64,000 nucleotides of DNA, taken from positions 186,001 to 250,000 of the forward strand of contig NZ_LJTC01000007.1 of assembly GCF_001306915.1 (NCBI RefSeq), written 5' to 3'. Both the position numbers and the translations under genes were made by a program. Every line of letters begins with the position of its first letter. Positions within the stretch are counted from its first letter, which is position 1. This document shows positions 1 through 9,497 of the stretch, piece after piece. The notes below the pieces were generated by a model. The model was not told the DNA's origin and ran no database searches. It was given only the letters and a program-made list of their open reading frames with translations. The DNA comes from Pseudoalteromonas lipolytica (GTDB lineage: Bacteria > Pseudomonadota > Gammaproteobacteria > Enterobacterales > Alteromonadaceae).

Positions 1-768
1 AAAATTACCAACACCATGTAATTCGTCTAATAAACTGTCGAATTCATCATCGGTGATGTCATCACTATCACTGCTAATAGCTTCAGGAGCAGCCGCTGCT
101 GGCCCTTGACCTTTACCATGTAATTCATCGAGGAGGCTTTCAAACTCATCTTCAGTAATTTCATCAATATTCTGTGGTTCTGCCTTACTATCAGCAAGAC
201 CGCCGCCATCAAACAACATATCAAACGCAAATGGATCATCTTCATCAATATTGTCTGCTGCCGTGTTAGCTGTTACTTCAGGTGCATCAACAACAGCCTC
301 TTCAACAGCAGGTTCTTCAGGTGCAACTGCTACATCGTCTGCTACTGATACATCTTCACCTGCAAGCTCTTCCGCTGTAGGGGGTTGGCTTAATTTATGA
401 AGAACGTCTAGAAGCGCAGGATCTGCAGGCTCTGGTTGCTCACGATTTTGAATCGTTGCGAACATTTCGTTGATGGTATCCAGAGCTTGTAAAATAACAT
501 CCATAAGCTCAGGAGTGACACTGCGAACACCTTGGCGTAATAAATCGAAAACATTCTCTGCACCGTGACACGCATCAACAAGTTCAGTCATGCTTAAAAA
601 GCCTGCACCGCCTTTGACAGTGTGGAAGCCTCTAAAAATGGCGTTTAAGAGATCTTTGTCTTCGGGATTGTTCTCAAGCTCAACTAATTGCTCTGACAAA
701 AGCTCTAAGATTTCTCCTGCCTCAACAAGGAAATCCTGTAAAATATCTTCATCGACTTCAAAGCTCAT
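1..768 (-). CDS. cheA: Chemotaxis histidine kinase CheA, N-terminal 256 residues (runs off the left edge)
   Basis: CheA autophosphorylates in response to receptor/CheW input and passes phosphate to CheY. Only the N-terminal part is visible. It opens with an HPt (P1) domain, and the phospho-accepting His is H49 in the motif FHTVKGGAGFL. After about residue 130 comes an acidic, Ala/Glu-rich linker that holds two copies of a short motif (DEFESLLDELHG and DEFDSLLDELHG) before the window ends. The dimerisation, kinase and CheW-like domains lie outside. The ATG at 768 has a good GGAG ribosome site. The gene follows cheZ closely, so cheY-cheZ-cheA are probably co-transcribed from the flhA/fliA operon. 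Confidence 0.95.
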   Translation of the reverse strand, partial: MSFEVDEDILQDFLVEAGEILELLSEQLVELENNPEDKDLLNAIFRGFHTVKGGAGFLSMTELVDACHGAENVFDLLRQGVRSVTPELMDVILQALDTINEMFATIQNREQPEPADPALLDVLHKLSQPPTAEELAGEDVSVADDVAVAPEEPAVEEAVVDAPEVTANTAADNIDEDDPFAFDMLFDGGGLADSKAEPQNIDEITEDEFESLLDELHGKGQGPAAAAPEAISSDSDDITDDEFDSLLDELHGVGNF

Positions 769-783
769 GCAGCTACTCTCCTC

Positions 784-1551
784 TTAGAAGCCCAGACTTG
801 ATAATAGATCATCGACTTCATCTTGTCCTGAGACAACATCATCACGAGAGTCTTTATCAATAATCGGCCCTTCAGGACCTGCTAGTGTATCACTTGTTGC
901 AGGTGCTTTTTCTATGGCCTGTTTTTCTTGTTGTTGATGACCATCTTCTTGACTGCCAAACACAGTTAAGAGATTAATTAAACTGTCTTCTACTTCTCGC
1001 ACTAACTCAATGACGCGACGGATTACTTGCCCCGTCAAATCTTGATAGTCCTGTGCCATCAGCACATTGGTCATCAAGCCCTGTAGCTCATCGGTTTTAG
1101 TATGCGAGTTATTCATAAAATTATCTAAGCTATGACATAGCTTTTTAAACTCACCGAGCTCTATTTCTCGGCTCATTAAACGATCCCACGTTGGTTTAAT
1201 CGTCGCTATTTCATCTGCAAGTTGTTGCGCTAAAGGTAAACTAGCTTCAACTGCATCCATGGTTTTGTTAGCGGCGCTTTCTGTCATTTCCATAACATAA
1301 TTTAAGCGCTGCTTAGCGTCTGGGATCGCATCGGTAGTTAAATCTGAAAGACGAGTATCTAGATCAAAGTTTTTTAGCGCTTCATGTAATTGTCGCGTCA
1401 GTTTACCGATTTCAGCAAACAGCTCTGATTGTTCTTTTGATGCTGTTTCAAGTATCAGCTGATCAGCTTTTTCTTGTTCACCATTTTCAAGAAACTCAAC
1501 AAGTTGACGAGCTTGCTCTAAACTTATTTGAGGCGCAGCTAGTGCTGACAT
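784..1551 (-). CDS. cheZ: Chemotaxis protein phosphatase CheZ
   Basis: CheZ dephosphorylates CheY-P in the cytoplasm and so ends the signal to the flagellar switch. The 255-residue protein is a long helical hairpin. The catalytic segment MAQDYQDLTGQVIRRV is present, with D168, Q170, D171 and Q175; the E. coli catalytic Gln belongs to this motif. The extreme C-terminus (DEVDDLLSSLGF) matches the amphipathic CheY-binding helix of the family. Between them lies a variable charged linker of about 50 residues. It is slightly longer than E. coli CheZ. It lies 17 nt after cheY and 15 nt before cheA. Confidence 0.95.
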   Translation of the reverse strand: MSALAAPQISLEQARQLVEFLENGEQEKADQLILETASKEQSELFAEIGKLTRQLHEALKNFDLDTRLSDLTTDAIPDAKQRLNYVMEMTESAANKTMDAVEASLPLAQQLADEIATIKPTWDRLMSREIELGEFKKLCHSLDNFMNNSHTKTDELQGLMTNVLMAQDYQDLTGQVIRRVIELVREVEDSLINLLTVFGSQEDGHQQQEKQAIEKAPATSDTLAGPEGPIIDKDSRDDVVSGQDEVDDLLSSLGF

Positions 1552-1568
1552 AAGCCTCTCCCCTTAGA

Positions 1569-1952
1569 TTAACCTAAACGTTCAAACACTTTTTCCAATT
1601 TGGTTTTAAGTGTCGCAGCAGTGAATGGTTTAACGATATAGCCATTAACACCCGCTTGAGCAGCAGCAACAATTTGTTCTTTTTTCGCTTCAGCTGTCAC
1701 CATTAATACAGGAATATGCTTAAGGCTATCATCAGCACGAATTGCTCTTAACAAATCAATGCCTTGCATACCTGGCATGTTCCAATCTGTTACAACAAAA
1801 TCAAATTCTTGATTTTGTAGCATTGGCAATGCTGTTGACCCATCGTCAGCTTCCTGCACATTGGTAAAACCTAAATCCCTTAATAGATTTTTAATGATAC
1901 GTCTCATTGTAGAAAAATCATCAACAACAAGAATTTTCATGTTTTTATCCAA
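1569..1952 (-). CDS. cheY: Chemotaxis response regulator CheY
   Basis: Single-domain receiver of 127 residues that, when phosphorylated by CheA, binds FliM/FliN and changes rotation direction. The acidic pocket (D11, D12), phosphoryl acceptor D56, switch Thr T86 and conserved K109 are all visible. No output domain follows. Its place between fliA and cheZ is the usual one for polar-flagellate gammaproteobacteria and supports the chemotaxis assignment over a generic receiver protein. Confidence 0.96.
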   Translation of the reverse strand: MDKNMKILVVDDFSTMRRIIKNLLRDLGFTNVQEADDGSTALPMLQNQEFDFVVTDWNMPGMQGIDLLRAIRADDSLKHIPVLMVTAEAKKEQIVAAAQAGVNGYIVKPFTAATLKTKLEKVFERLG

Positions 1953-1992
1953 AACATCCTCCGGTGAGGTTTGAACCTATATTTACTTACTA

Positions 1993-2727
1993 CTAATTAA
2001 TCCAGTCATTGATTTTTGCTTTGAGCTTAATCATCGCCTGACCATGTATCTGACTCACACGCGATTCACTAACATCGAGTATGTGTCCTATTTCTTTTAA
2101 GTTCATTTCGTCGTTGTAGTACAAAGACAAAACAAGTGCATCTCTTTCTGGTAACGATTGGATAGCCGTTAATAGAGACTGGTTAAACCGCTCATTTTTA
2201 ACGTTATTAAACGGTTTGTCTAGTCCTAAATCCTGACCTACAGGTGTAATGACGTCTTCATCAACGCCTAAGTCCTCTATACCTAATACTTTACTAGAAT
2301 TTACATCATGTAGAATATGATGGTACTCATCGAGCGTTATATCAAGTTTTTCAGCGACTTCTGTATCTTTAGGTTCACGATTTAGCGTGCTTTCTAATTC
2401 GGCTATGGTTTCAGCCACTAGACGGGCATTTCGGTGAACTGAGCGTGGTGCCCAGTCACCTCTACGAATTTCGTCTAACATCGCACCACGAATACGAATT
2501 CCAGCGAAAGTTTCGAAACTAGCCCCTTTGCTAGCATCAAAGTTTTTTGATGCTTCAATTAGACCTATCATGCCTGATTGAATTAAATCATCGAGTTGGA
2601 CACTGGCAGGTAAACGAGCAATTAGATGGCACGCCACTTTTTTAACTAAAGAGGCATGTTTTTCAACAATCGCATTTAAGTTTTGTGCTGATTGATATCC
2701 CATCGCTTTATTCACCGATGTTGTCAT
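1993..2727 (-). CDS. fliA: RNA polymerase sigma factor for flagellar class IV genes, FliA (sigma-28)
   Basis: FliA directs transcription of flagellin, flgM and late motility or chemotaxis genes, and FlgM (at 61694-62014 here) holds it inactive until the hook is finished. The 244-residue protein has sigma-70 region 2 (about residues 20-95, with the FETFAGIRIRGAMLDEIR segment), region 3 (about 105-160) and region 4 with its helix-turn-helix (about 190-240, LKEIGHILDVSESRVSQIH). It sits 2 nt after flhG, so translation is probably coupled. Matching promoters are seen upstream of two flagellins and flgM. Confidence 0.96.
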   Translation of the reverse strand: MTTSVNKAMGYQSAQNLNAIVEKHASLVKKVACHLIARLPASVQLDDLIQSGMIGLIEASKNFDASKGASFETFAGIRIRGAMLDEIRRGDWAPRSVHRNARLVAETIAELESTLNREPKDTEVAEKLDITLDEYHHILHDVNSSKVLGIEDLGVDEDVITPVGQDLGLDKPFNNVKNERFNQSLLTAIQSLPERDALVLSLYYNDEMNLKEIGHILDVSESRVSQIHGQAMIKLKAKINDWIN

Positions 2728-2729
2728 AG

Positions 2730-3590
2730 TTAGCCGTTTACTAGTTTTTCAATGAAAAATTCTAAATGGCCAGAAGGTTGATTAGGGATCGGCCACTTAA
2801 CTGCTTTTGTTGCTAATGTTTTAAACGCCACCGCAGCTGGTGAGTTTGGAAATAATTCAACAATCACCTTTTGACGTCGCGTAGATTTACGCATGTTCTC
2901 GTCATAAGGAATGGTAGCTACCAACTCCATTGAAACGTCTAAAAAGCGATCCGTTACTTTTGAAAGTTTAGCAAATAATTCTTGCCCTTCACGCAAACTG
3001 CGCACCATATTAGCAACAATTTTAAATTTATATACGCCATGCTCACGGCTAAGCACTTTAATAAGCGCATAAGCATCGGTGATTGAGGTAGGTTCATCAC
3101 ATACAACCACAACAACGTCTTGGGCTGCACGAGAAAAGCTTAATACCATGTCAGAAATACCTGCGGCGGTATCGACAATTAAAATATCAAACTCGGTGTT
3201 TAACTCGCTAAAAGCGCGAATAAGACCTGCATGCTCAGATGGCGTTAATTCAACCATACTTTGCGAACCAGACGTCGCTGGTACAATTTTGATGCCTGCA
3301 GGGCCTTCAACGAGAATTTCGTCAAGCTCACACTCGCCTGACAAAACATGAGATAAGTTACGTTCAACACGAAGGCCAAGCATCACGTCACAGTTTGCCA
3401 AACCTAAATCGGCATCTAGTACTAATACACGATTTCCTTGCTGCCCTAATGCGATTGCGGTGTTGAGTGAAACATTGGTTTTACCCACTCCACCTTTACC
3501 GCCAGTCACAGCGATAACTTTAACGCCACTATTATTATTTTGATTCATTTTGCGCAGGCCGCTTGCTTGATCTAATACTGTGTTAATCAT
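2730..3590 (-). CDS. flhG: Flagellar number regulator FlhG (FleN/YlxH), MinD-like ATPase
   Basis: FlhG limits the number of polar flagella. It is a ParA/MinD-family ATPase acting with FlhF and, in relatives, antagonising FlrA/FleQ. A deviant Walker A motif (GGKGGVGKTN, residues 30-39) and the MinD-type switch segment DADLGLANCDVML are visible. The N-terminus carries DQASGLR, matching the DQAxxLR motif known to stimulate the FlhF GTPase. It overlaps the 3' end of flhF by 8 nt. It is 286 residues long, normal for the family. Confidence 0.95.
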   Translation of the reverse strand: MINTVLDQASGLRKMNQNNNSGVKVIAVTGGKGGVGKTNVSLNTAIALGQQGNRVLVLDADLGLANCDVMLGLRVERNLSHVLSGECELDEILVEGPAGIKIVPATSGSQSMVELTPSEHAGLIRAFSELNTEFDILIVDTAAGISDMVLSFSRAAQDVVVVVCDEPTSITDAYALIKVLSREHGVYKFKIVANMVRSLREGQELFAKLSKVTDRFLDVSMELVATIPYDENMRKSTRRQKVIVELFPNSPAAVAFKTLATKAVKWPIPNQPSGHLEFFIEKLVNG

Positions 3591-5064
3591 ACATCCCTAC
3601 TGTGTTCGACGCTACTGCTTGACGTCGTGAATGTTGTGCTTTTGCTCGTTTTAAATACAATTGTTCAGCTTTTTTCACTAGTTTTTCAGCATTCGCTACG
3701 CGAATATCTTCAGGAACACGCTGACCGTTAGTAAGATACCCTATTGGCAGGCGATTTTGAATCGCTATACTAATAATCTCACCTAAACTTAAAGATTCAT
3801 CCAATTTAGTGAAGATACAGCCACTTAGATGAACCTTTTTAAAGTGTCTTACGGTTTCTTGCAACACATTTATCTGTGCTGTCGCACTTAATACTAAATA
3901 ACTACGAATATCAACACGCTGATTACGCATTAAGGTGTTTAATTGCTCAGTTAAACGTAAATCACGTTGGCTCATACCCGCTGTATCTATTAATACTAGA
4001 CGCTTATTACGTAAATGGTATAGCACTTCAGCTAATTCATTCGCATCTTTTACCTGCTTAACACCACAGCCAATAATACGACCATAAGTAGCCAATTGTT
4101 CGTAGGCACCAATTCTATATGTATCAGTGGTGATCAACGCCACTTTATCAGCACCATATTTTTGTGCACCCAGTGCAGCTAATTTCGCAACAGTCGTTGT
4201 TTTACCAACACCCGTTGGGCCCACTAATGCGAATACACCACCTTGACGTAGGATTTCGTTATTCGTTGTATGCATTTGGTTTTCAACCATTTGCAGTAAT
4301 GCTTGCCACGCTTGTTGACGTGATACATCGTCAGGAATGAAACAGGCCATTTGCTCAGCAACATCACGTTCAATGCCCATACCCGCTAAGCGGTCAATCA
4401 TACATGCACGAGTCGGATCGCGGCGAGCCATATCCTGTTGCATTAAGCCAGATACTTGGTGTTCAAGTAATTGACGAATCGCATTCATTTCTTCCCGCAT
4501 AGTCGTCATTTCTGATTGATTCGCAGGTGCTGAGTTTTTATGCTCAGCGGGTGAATCTAAATCATCAAAACCTGAATCTAAATCGTCATCAAAACCAAGG
4601 CTATGAGCTTGAGTTTGTACACGAGGTGCTGCCTGCGGTTGATAACGAGGAGCTTGCTTGTATTGTGGCTGTTGCTGCTCAAAGCTTGGCTCTTTTGCTT
4701 GATAGTGTTCACTCGTATCAATACCAGATTGACTAAACATTGACGCAAGCTCTGGCGAACGAGGGCGTGGGGCTTGACGCTCAAGTAACGCTTGAAGGCT
4801 ATCAGCAACTTTTGCTTGCGGCTCAGGTTTAGCACGCATTGGCTCAGGTTTAACAAAGTTATGCTGTGGAGCAGGTGCTGATTGTGCCACTGCTGGTTTA
4901 GCTTCGGCTTTCGGGGCTGCTTTGTCGTAATCAACAGCTGCAACGATTTCAACGCCGTTAGCAAGCTTTTTGTTCGACATAATAACCGCATCAACACCTA
5001 GTTCATCTTTCACTTCTTTCAGTGCTGTGCGCATATCTTTAGCAAAAAAACGTTTAATTTTCAT
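3583..5064 (-). CDS. flhF: Flagellar biosynthesis GTPase FlhF (SRP-type, polar placement)
   Basis: FlhF is an SRP-family GTPase that marks the cell pole where the flagellum is built. Layout: a basic N-terminal B domain (residues 1-45), a long Pro/Gln/Ala-rich linker (about 50-180), a helical N domain (about 190-270) and the G domain, with P-loop GPTGVGKTT at 282-290, DTYRIGAYEQL near 314-324 and LIDTAGMSQRD as the G3 region. The 493-residue length is within the family range, the linker accounting for most of the variation. It is followed by overlapping flhG. Confidence 0.95.
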   Translation of the reverse strand: MKIKRFFAKDMRTALKEVKDELGVDAVIMSNKKLANGVEIVAAVDYDKAAPKAEAKPAVAQSAPAPQHNFVKPEPMRAKPEPQAKVADSLQALLERQAPRPRSPELASMFSQSGIDTSEHYQAKEPSFEQQQPQYKQAPRYQPQAAPRVQTQAHSLGFDDDLDSGFDDLDSPAEHKNSAPANQSEMTTMREEMNAIRQLLEHQVSGLMQQDMARRDPTRACMIDRLAGMGIERDVAEQMACFIPDDVSRQQAWQALLQMVENQMHTTNNEILRQGGVFALVGPTGVGKTTTVAKLAALGAQKYGADKVALITTDTYRIGAYEQLATYGRIIGCGVKQVKDANELAEVLYHLRNKRLVLIDTAGMSQRDLRLTEQLNTLMRNQRVDIRSYLVLSATAQINVLQETVRHFKKVHLSGCIFTKLDESLSLGEIISIAIQNRLPIGYLTNGQRVPEDIRVANAEKLVKKAEQLYLKRAKAQHSRRQAVASNTVGMYD

Positions 5065-5084
5065 GGTTCAACCCCTTTACTATC

Positions 5085-7196
5085 CTATTGTTGGCCTACT
5101 GAGCTGACAATCTTAATCTGTCTTTCGTCTGGTACCTCTTGGTAAGACATCACCCTTAAACCTGGGATGGTGTACTTAACGAAGCGAGATAACACAGTTC
5201 TTAACATTCCTGACGTTAACAGTATCGAAGGTTCACCGGCCATTTCTTGGTTTTGATGCGCTTCATTCAATGATTGTTGAAGTCGCTCTGCAAGGCTTGG
5301 CTCTATTCCGGCACCTTCGTCACCTGCATTCTGAAGTGACTGATGCAACATCTGTTCCAACTCAGGCGCCAAGGTTATGACAGGGATCTCAGAAGACATA
5401 CCAACAGCATCTTGAACGATCAATCTGCGCAGTGAAATTCGCACTGCAGCCGTTAGTACATCAGGGTCTTGGCTACGTGGGCCATACTCAACAAGGGTTT
5501 GAACAATCGAGCGCATATCGCGAATTGCCACCCCTTCATTGAGTAAGTTTTGTAGCACTTTTACGATAGTAGTGAGTGGTAATACGTCAGGAACCAGTCC
5601 TTCAACTAAACGTGGATGACTCTTCGCTAACATATCTAATAAGTTTTGCACTTCTTCATGACCAAGCAGTAAAGCTGCGCTATTAGTAAGTAACTGACTA
5701 ATATGAGTTGCAACCACAGTTGCTGAATCAACGACTGTATAGCCAAGTGATTGTGCTTCATCTTTTTGATCTGGTTTGATCCAAACCGCATCTAATCCGA
5801 ATGCAGGGTCTTTTGTGGCAACCCCTTTGATTGGACCAAATACTTGGCCTGGATTAATCGCTAACTCATCACCATGCTTAAGCTCACCTTCACCGCTTGA
5901 AACCCCCATCATAGTGATTCTATAAGCATTTGGGTCAAGTTCTAAGTTATCGCGAATATGCACAGGAGGTACCAAGAAACCAAGTTCCTGAGACAATTTC
6001 TTACGCACACCTTTGATACGATTTAATAGTTCACCACCTTGAGATTGATCTACCAGTGGAATTAAGCGATATCCCACTTCTAAACCAATAACGTCAACCT
6101 GTTGAACATCATCCCAACCCAGTTCTTTTTGCTCTTGTTTATTAGCAACACCTGTTCCTGGCGCACCACCATTTGCTTCTTGCTCTGCTTTTTCAGCTTC
6201 TGCTTTGGCTTTTTGTTGTTGCGTGAAGTAAGCAAGGTAACCCAGTAATCCACCTAGGCTTAAAAATGCAATATGCGGCATACCTGGCACAAGACCCATG
6301 ATGATCAAAATACCAGATGCGATATACAAAGACTTTTCGTTACCTAGCTGTGTCTTAACTTGATCGCCCATATTGTGCGATTCATTTTGACGGGTAACAA
6401 CGATTGCAGTACCGATAGACAGTAACAGTGAAGGCAGTTGTGCAACTAGACCATCACCAATGGTTAGTAAGGTGTACACTTCCATCGCACGGCTGAACGA
6501 TAAATCATGTTGGATCATACCAACAAATAAACCACCAACGATGTTAATCACTAGAATAACGATACCCGCTATTGCATCGCCTTTTACGAACTTACTCGCA
6601 CCATCCATTGAACCATAGAAATCGGCTTCGCGGGTAACCTCTTCACGGCGTTCACGGGCTTGCTCTGCACTGATAAAACCAGCGTTTAAATCAGCATCAA
6701 TCGCCATTTGTTTACCCGGCATTGCATCAAGAGTAAAGCGAGCTGATACTTCAGAAATACGACCTGCACCTTTGGTGATAACCACAAAGTTAATAATGAT
6801 TAAAATCAGGAAGACCACTAAACCAACTGCATAGTTACCGCCGATAACCACCGAACCAAAGGCCTCGATAACTTTACCGGCTGCATCACCGCCGTTATGA
6901 CCTTCGAGTAATACTACACGGGTACTGGCGACATTCAGCGCTAAGCGCATGATGGTTGCAATCAGTAGAACCGCAGGGAACATACCAAATTCAAGGGGTT
7001 TCATGGTGTAAACTGTAACCAGTAACACCACCAGTGCTAACGCGATATTAAACGAAAATAGAATATCTAAAAGAAATGGCGGCAGGGGTAAAATCACCAT
7101 ACCCAGCGCAGCAAGTACCATTAACGGCGTGCCGATACCCTTCGCATATTCTTTTTTATCTCTGTTAAGTTGTTGTAATACCGCTTTAAATTCCAT
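5085..7196 (-). CDS. flhA: Flagellar type III export gate protein FlhA
   Basis: FlhA is the large export-gate subunit in the inner membrane and docks chaperone-substrate complexes. The first 330 residues hold about eight hydrophobic membrane segments, and the conserved FHIPEP-family cytoplasmic loop (RISEVSARFTLDAMPGKQMA) lies between them. A charged linker (about 335-370) leads to the soluble C-terminal nonameric domain. The length of 703 residues is typical. A near-consensus sigma-54 element lies about 40 bp upstream in the flhB-flhA gap, so flhA probably heads an operon running into flhF, flhG, fliA and cheYZA. Confidence 0.97.
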   Translation of the reverse strand: MEFKAVLQQLNRDKKEYAKGIGTPLMVLAALGMVILPLPPFLLDILFSFNIALALVVLLVTVYTMKPLEFGMFPAVLLIATIMRLALNVASTRVVLLEGHNGGDAAGKVIEAFGSVVIGGNYAVGLVVFLILIIINFVVITKGAGRISEVSARFTLDAMPGKQMAIDADLNAGFISAEQARERREEVTREADFYGSMDGASKFVKGDAIAGIVILVINIVGGLFVGMIQHDLSFSRAMEVYTLLTIGDGLVAQLPSLLLSIGTAIVVTRQNESHNMGDQVKTQLGNEKSLYIASGILIIMGLVPGMPHIAFLSLGGLLGYLAYFTQQQKAKAEAEKAEQEANGGAPGTGVANKQEQKELGWDDVQQVDVIGLEVGYRLIPLVDQSQGGELLNRIKGVRKKLSQELGFLVPPVHIRDNLELDPNAYRITMMGVSSGEGELKHGDELAINPGQVFGPIKGVATKDPAFGLDAVWIKPDQKDEAQSLGYTVVDSATVVATHISQLLTNSAALLLGHEEVQNLLDMLAKSHPRLVEGLVPDVLPLTTIVKVLQNLLNEGVAIRDMRSIVQTLVEYGPRSQDPDVLTAAVRISLRRLIVQDAVGMSSEIPVITLAPELEQMLHQSLQNAGDEGAGIEPSLAERLQQSLNEAHQNQEMAGEPSILLTSGMLRTVLSRFVKYTIPGLRVMSYQEVPDERQIKIVSSVGQQ

Positions 7197-7234
7197 AATT
7201 CAACAATTTCAAAAAATTGACACTACACGGAATT

Positions 7235-7251
7235 TGCAATAACTATTCCAA
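7235..7251 (-). promoter_or_regulatory. Sigma-54 promoter for the flhA operon
   Basis: The minus strand reads TTGGAATAGTTATTGCA, with GG and GC 10 bp apart as in the -24/-12 consensus. It lies in the 71-bp gap between flhB and flhA, 39 bp before the flhA ATG. FlrC is the likely activator, by analogy with the Vibrio cascade. Confidence 0.75.
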
Positions 7252-7267
7252 GTTATAAATTTACTGT

Positions 7268-8398
7268 TTAGTATTTGTAGGCATCGGGTATTGGGAGCTT
7301 TTTATTGAGTGGTACAGGACGTTTACCGCGCCCTTTTTGGAAGCGTTTTAACTGGAAGACATAAGCTAACACTTGTGCAACGGCAGTGAATAGCTGATCA
7401 GGTATTTGATGACCAACATCGGTGGTGTGATACAGCGCACGAGTAAGCATGGGTGATTCAACAATTGGCACGTCATTCCCCTTGCCCACTTTACGAATTT
7501 GCATAGCAAGCTCGTCCACGCCTTTGGCAAGAACAATAGGCGCACCCGCTTTAGCTGTATCGTATTTTAGTGCTACAGAATAATGGGTCGGGTTAGTTAC
7601 GATCACATCTGCATCAGGCACGTCTTGCATCATACGCCTTTGCGACATTTCACGCTGAGTACGGCGAATACGCGCTTTTATTTGCGGATCACCCTCAGAG
7701 TTTTTAAATTCGTCTTTTACCTCTTGTAAGGTCATTTTTAACTGTTTATGGTGTTTGTGACTTTGATAAGGAGAATCTATTGCAGCAATAATGATTAACG
7801 TACAAGTTAACCCCAAGAACATCCAAGATAGTATTTCGAGTGCATGGATAAAATTTCCGGGCGCGCTTTCAATGCTTAGGTGCAGTATTTCATCAAAGAA
7901 AGTATTAATTAAGAACACAGCAAAGCCTGCAACCACTACAAATTTTAAAATAGACTTAACTAGCTCTACTCCTGCTTGAGGGCCAAGCATACGCTTAATA
8001 CCTTTAGCTGGCGACATCTTACTTGCTTTTGGGGCTGCCGCTTGCCAACTAAAGTTATAACCTCCCAGTAAAGTATTGCCAACAAAAGCGGCTATGACGA
8101 TGATCAACACAAACATTGCCATAGGGAATAACAATGCATCCGCAACAATTCCCCACACTGAAAACATCTTAGTGGTGTCGTAGGTTTCATTACGGTTAAG
8201 GCTTAATAAACGTCCCATTATATTATAAAGACCTTTACCAATTTCAGGGCCATACAACAATAATGAAACTGCAGAAAAAATAAGCACAAACATGGTACCT
8301 AGCTCTTTTGAGCGGGCAACCTGACCTTTCTTCTTGGCATCATCAATTTTTTTCTGCGTGGGTTCTTCGGTTTTTTCTTGACCAGAATCTTCAGCCAT
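7268..8398 (-). CDS. flhB: Flagellar export protein FlhB (substrate-specificity switch)
   Basis: FlhB wraps the export gate and switches secretion from rod/hook to filament substrates after self-cleavage. Four membrane segments lie in residues 30-210. The cytoplasmic domain carries the autocleavage motif N269-P270-T271-H272 (VTNPTHYSVALKYD). The N-terminus (QEKTEEPTQKKIDDAKKKGQ) is typical of the family. At 376 residues it is normal length. It lies 9 nt downstream of fliR and ends the fliK-L-M-N-O-P-Q-R-flhB run. Confidence 0.97.
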   Translation of the reverse strand: MAEDSGQEKTEEPTQKKIDDAKKKGQVARSKELGTMFVLIFSAVSLLLYGPEIGKGLYNIMGRLLSLNRNETYDTTKMFSVWGIVADALLFPMAMFVLIIVIAAFVGNTLLGGYNFSWQAAAPKASKMSPAKGIKRMLGPQAGVELVKSILKFVVVAGFAVFLINTFFDEILHLSIESAPGNFIHALEILSWMFLGLTCTLIIIAAIDSPYQSHKHHKQLKMTLQEVKDEFKNSEGDPQIKARIRRTQREMSQRRMMQDVPDADVIVTNPTHYSVALKYDTAKAGAPIVLAKGVDELAMQIRKVGKGNDVPIVESPMLTRALYHTTDVGHQIPDQLFTAVAQVLAYVFQLKRFQKGRGKRPVPLNKKLPIPDAYKY

Positions 8399-8407
8399 GG
8401 CGCGCTC

Positions 8408-9187
8408 CTAAGGTGTACAACCAACAAGGCTGCACATTAACTCAACCATTTTTAACCACTGAAACTCAAATTGAGTCATAAAGTTGCCTAATGTTGCCCA
8501 AATAATCACAAGACCAGCTACTAAGGTAAACGGAAAGCCAATTGAGAAAATATTTAACTGCGGTGCCGCTCGGGTCATTACACCAAACGACATGTTAATA
8601 ACAAGCATGGCTGTCAGTGGAGCTAAAGCAAGCACCAAGGCTGTGGTGAACATCCAACCACCCCAAGTAACGATATCCCAGTAATGATCAACCGCCCACC
8701 AATTGCCATCAATTGGTAGCACTTCAAAGCTATGAATGACCATTTGAATCATCATTAAGTGGCCATTGAACACAAAGAAAAGCAAGGTCGCCAAGATTAG
8801 ATAAAATTGTCCCACAGCGGGTACACTCAGACCATTCGATGGATCAACTACGGACGCAAAACCAAGACCTGTTTGCATCGCGAGTATTTGCCCAGCAAGA
8901 ACAAAAGTATTTAGCAATAAAACAGATGCAAACCCAATCGCCACACCAATAAGCATTTGCTGAATGACCACAAGAATCATCTCAAACGAAAAAAGATTGT
9001 TGAAAGTCGCAGGGGGCAGCATAGGCACAGCAACAAAGGTTACAACTACAGCTAAACCAAGCTTAATTCGGCTTGGTACATTCTTCGCACCAAGGCCTGC
9101 CATAATCATTATCATTGAGCTAATACGCACTAATGGCAGCAAAAAGTCGCTGAGCCATTGAATAATGACCGCAAATGGAAATTCCAT
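8408..9187 (-). CDS. fliR: Flagellar export gate protein FliR
   Basis: FliR is an inner-membrane component of the FliPQR export channel. The 259-residue protein is strongly hydrophobic throughout, with about six membrane segments and the conserved ASVVDPSNG turn near the middle. It starts directly after the fliQ stop codon and ends 9 nt before flhB. Order and length are typical. Confidence 0.95.
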   Translation of the reverse strand: MEFPFAVIIQWLSDFLLPLVRISSMIMIMAGLGAKNVPSRIKLGLAVVVTFVAVPMLPPATFNNLFSFEMILVVIQQMLIGVAIGFASVLLLNTFVLAGQILAMQTGLGFASVVDPSNGLSVPAVGQFYLILATLLFFVFNGHLMMIQMVIHSFEVLPIDGNWWAVDHYWDIVTWGGWMFTTALVLALAPLTAMLVINMSFGVMTRAAPQLNIFSIGFPFTLVAGLVIIWATLGNFMTQFEFQWLKMVELMCSLVGCTP

Positions 9188-9457
9188 TTAGCCTGCAATC
9201 TCCGGTATAGACATCACTAAACGGGTAAAATAGTCCATAAGCTCTTGCGTGAACCAGTGACCACCTATAATAAGTGCGCTTATGGTAATTAGCAAACGAG
9301 GTAAAAAGCTTAAGGTTTGCTCATTGATTGATGTTGCCGCTTGGAAAACTGCTACGACTAGACCGACTAATAAGCCAGGTACTACGATTGCAGACACTAA
9401 CTTTATAACTAAAAATAGCGCGTCACTGAGTATATCGACAAAAATTTCGGGTTCCAT
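9188..9457 (-). CDS. fliQ: Flagellar export gate protein FliQ
   Basis: FliQ is the small channel subunit of the FliPQR gate. The 89-residue protein has two membrane helices forming a hairpin and the family motif QAATSINEQTLSF between them. It lies between fliP and fliR and abuts fliR with no gap, which suggests coupled translation. Confidence 0.95.
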   Translation of the reverse strand: MEPEIFVDILSDALFLVIKLVSAIVVPGLLVGLVVAVFQAATSINEQTLSFLPRLLITISALIIGGHWFTQELMDYFTRLVMSIPEIAG

Positions 9458-9497
9458 TCTGTCTCTCCTACCTAATTATGTGCCTTGAATTGCATTG

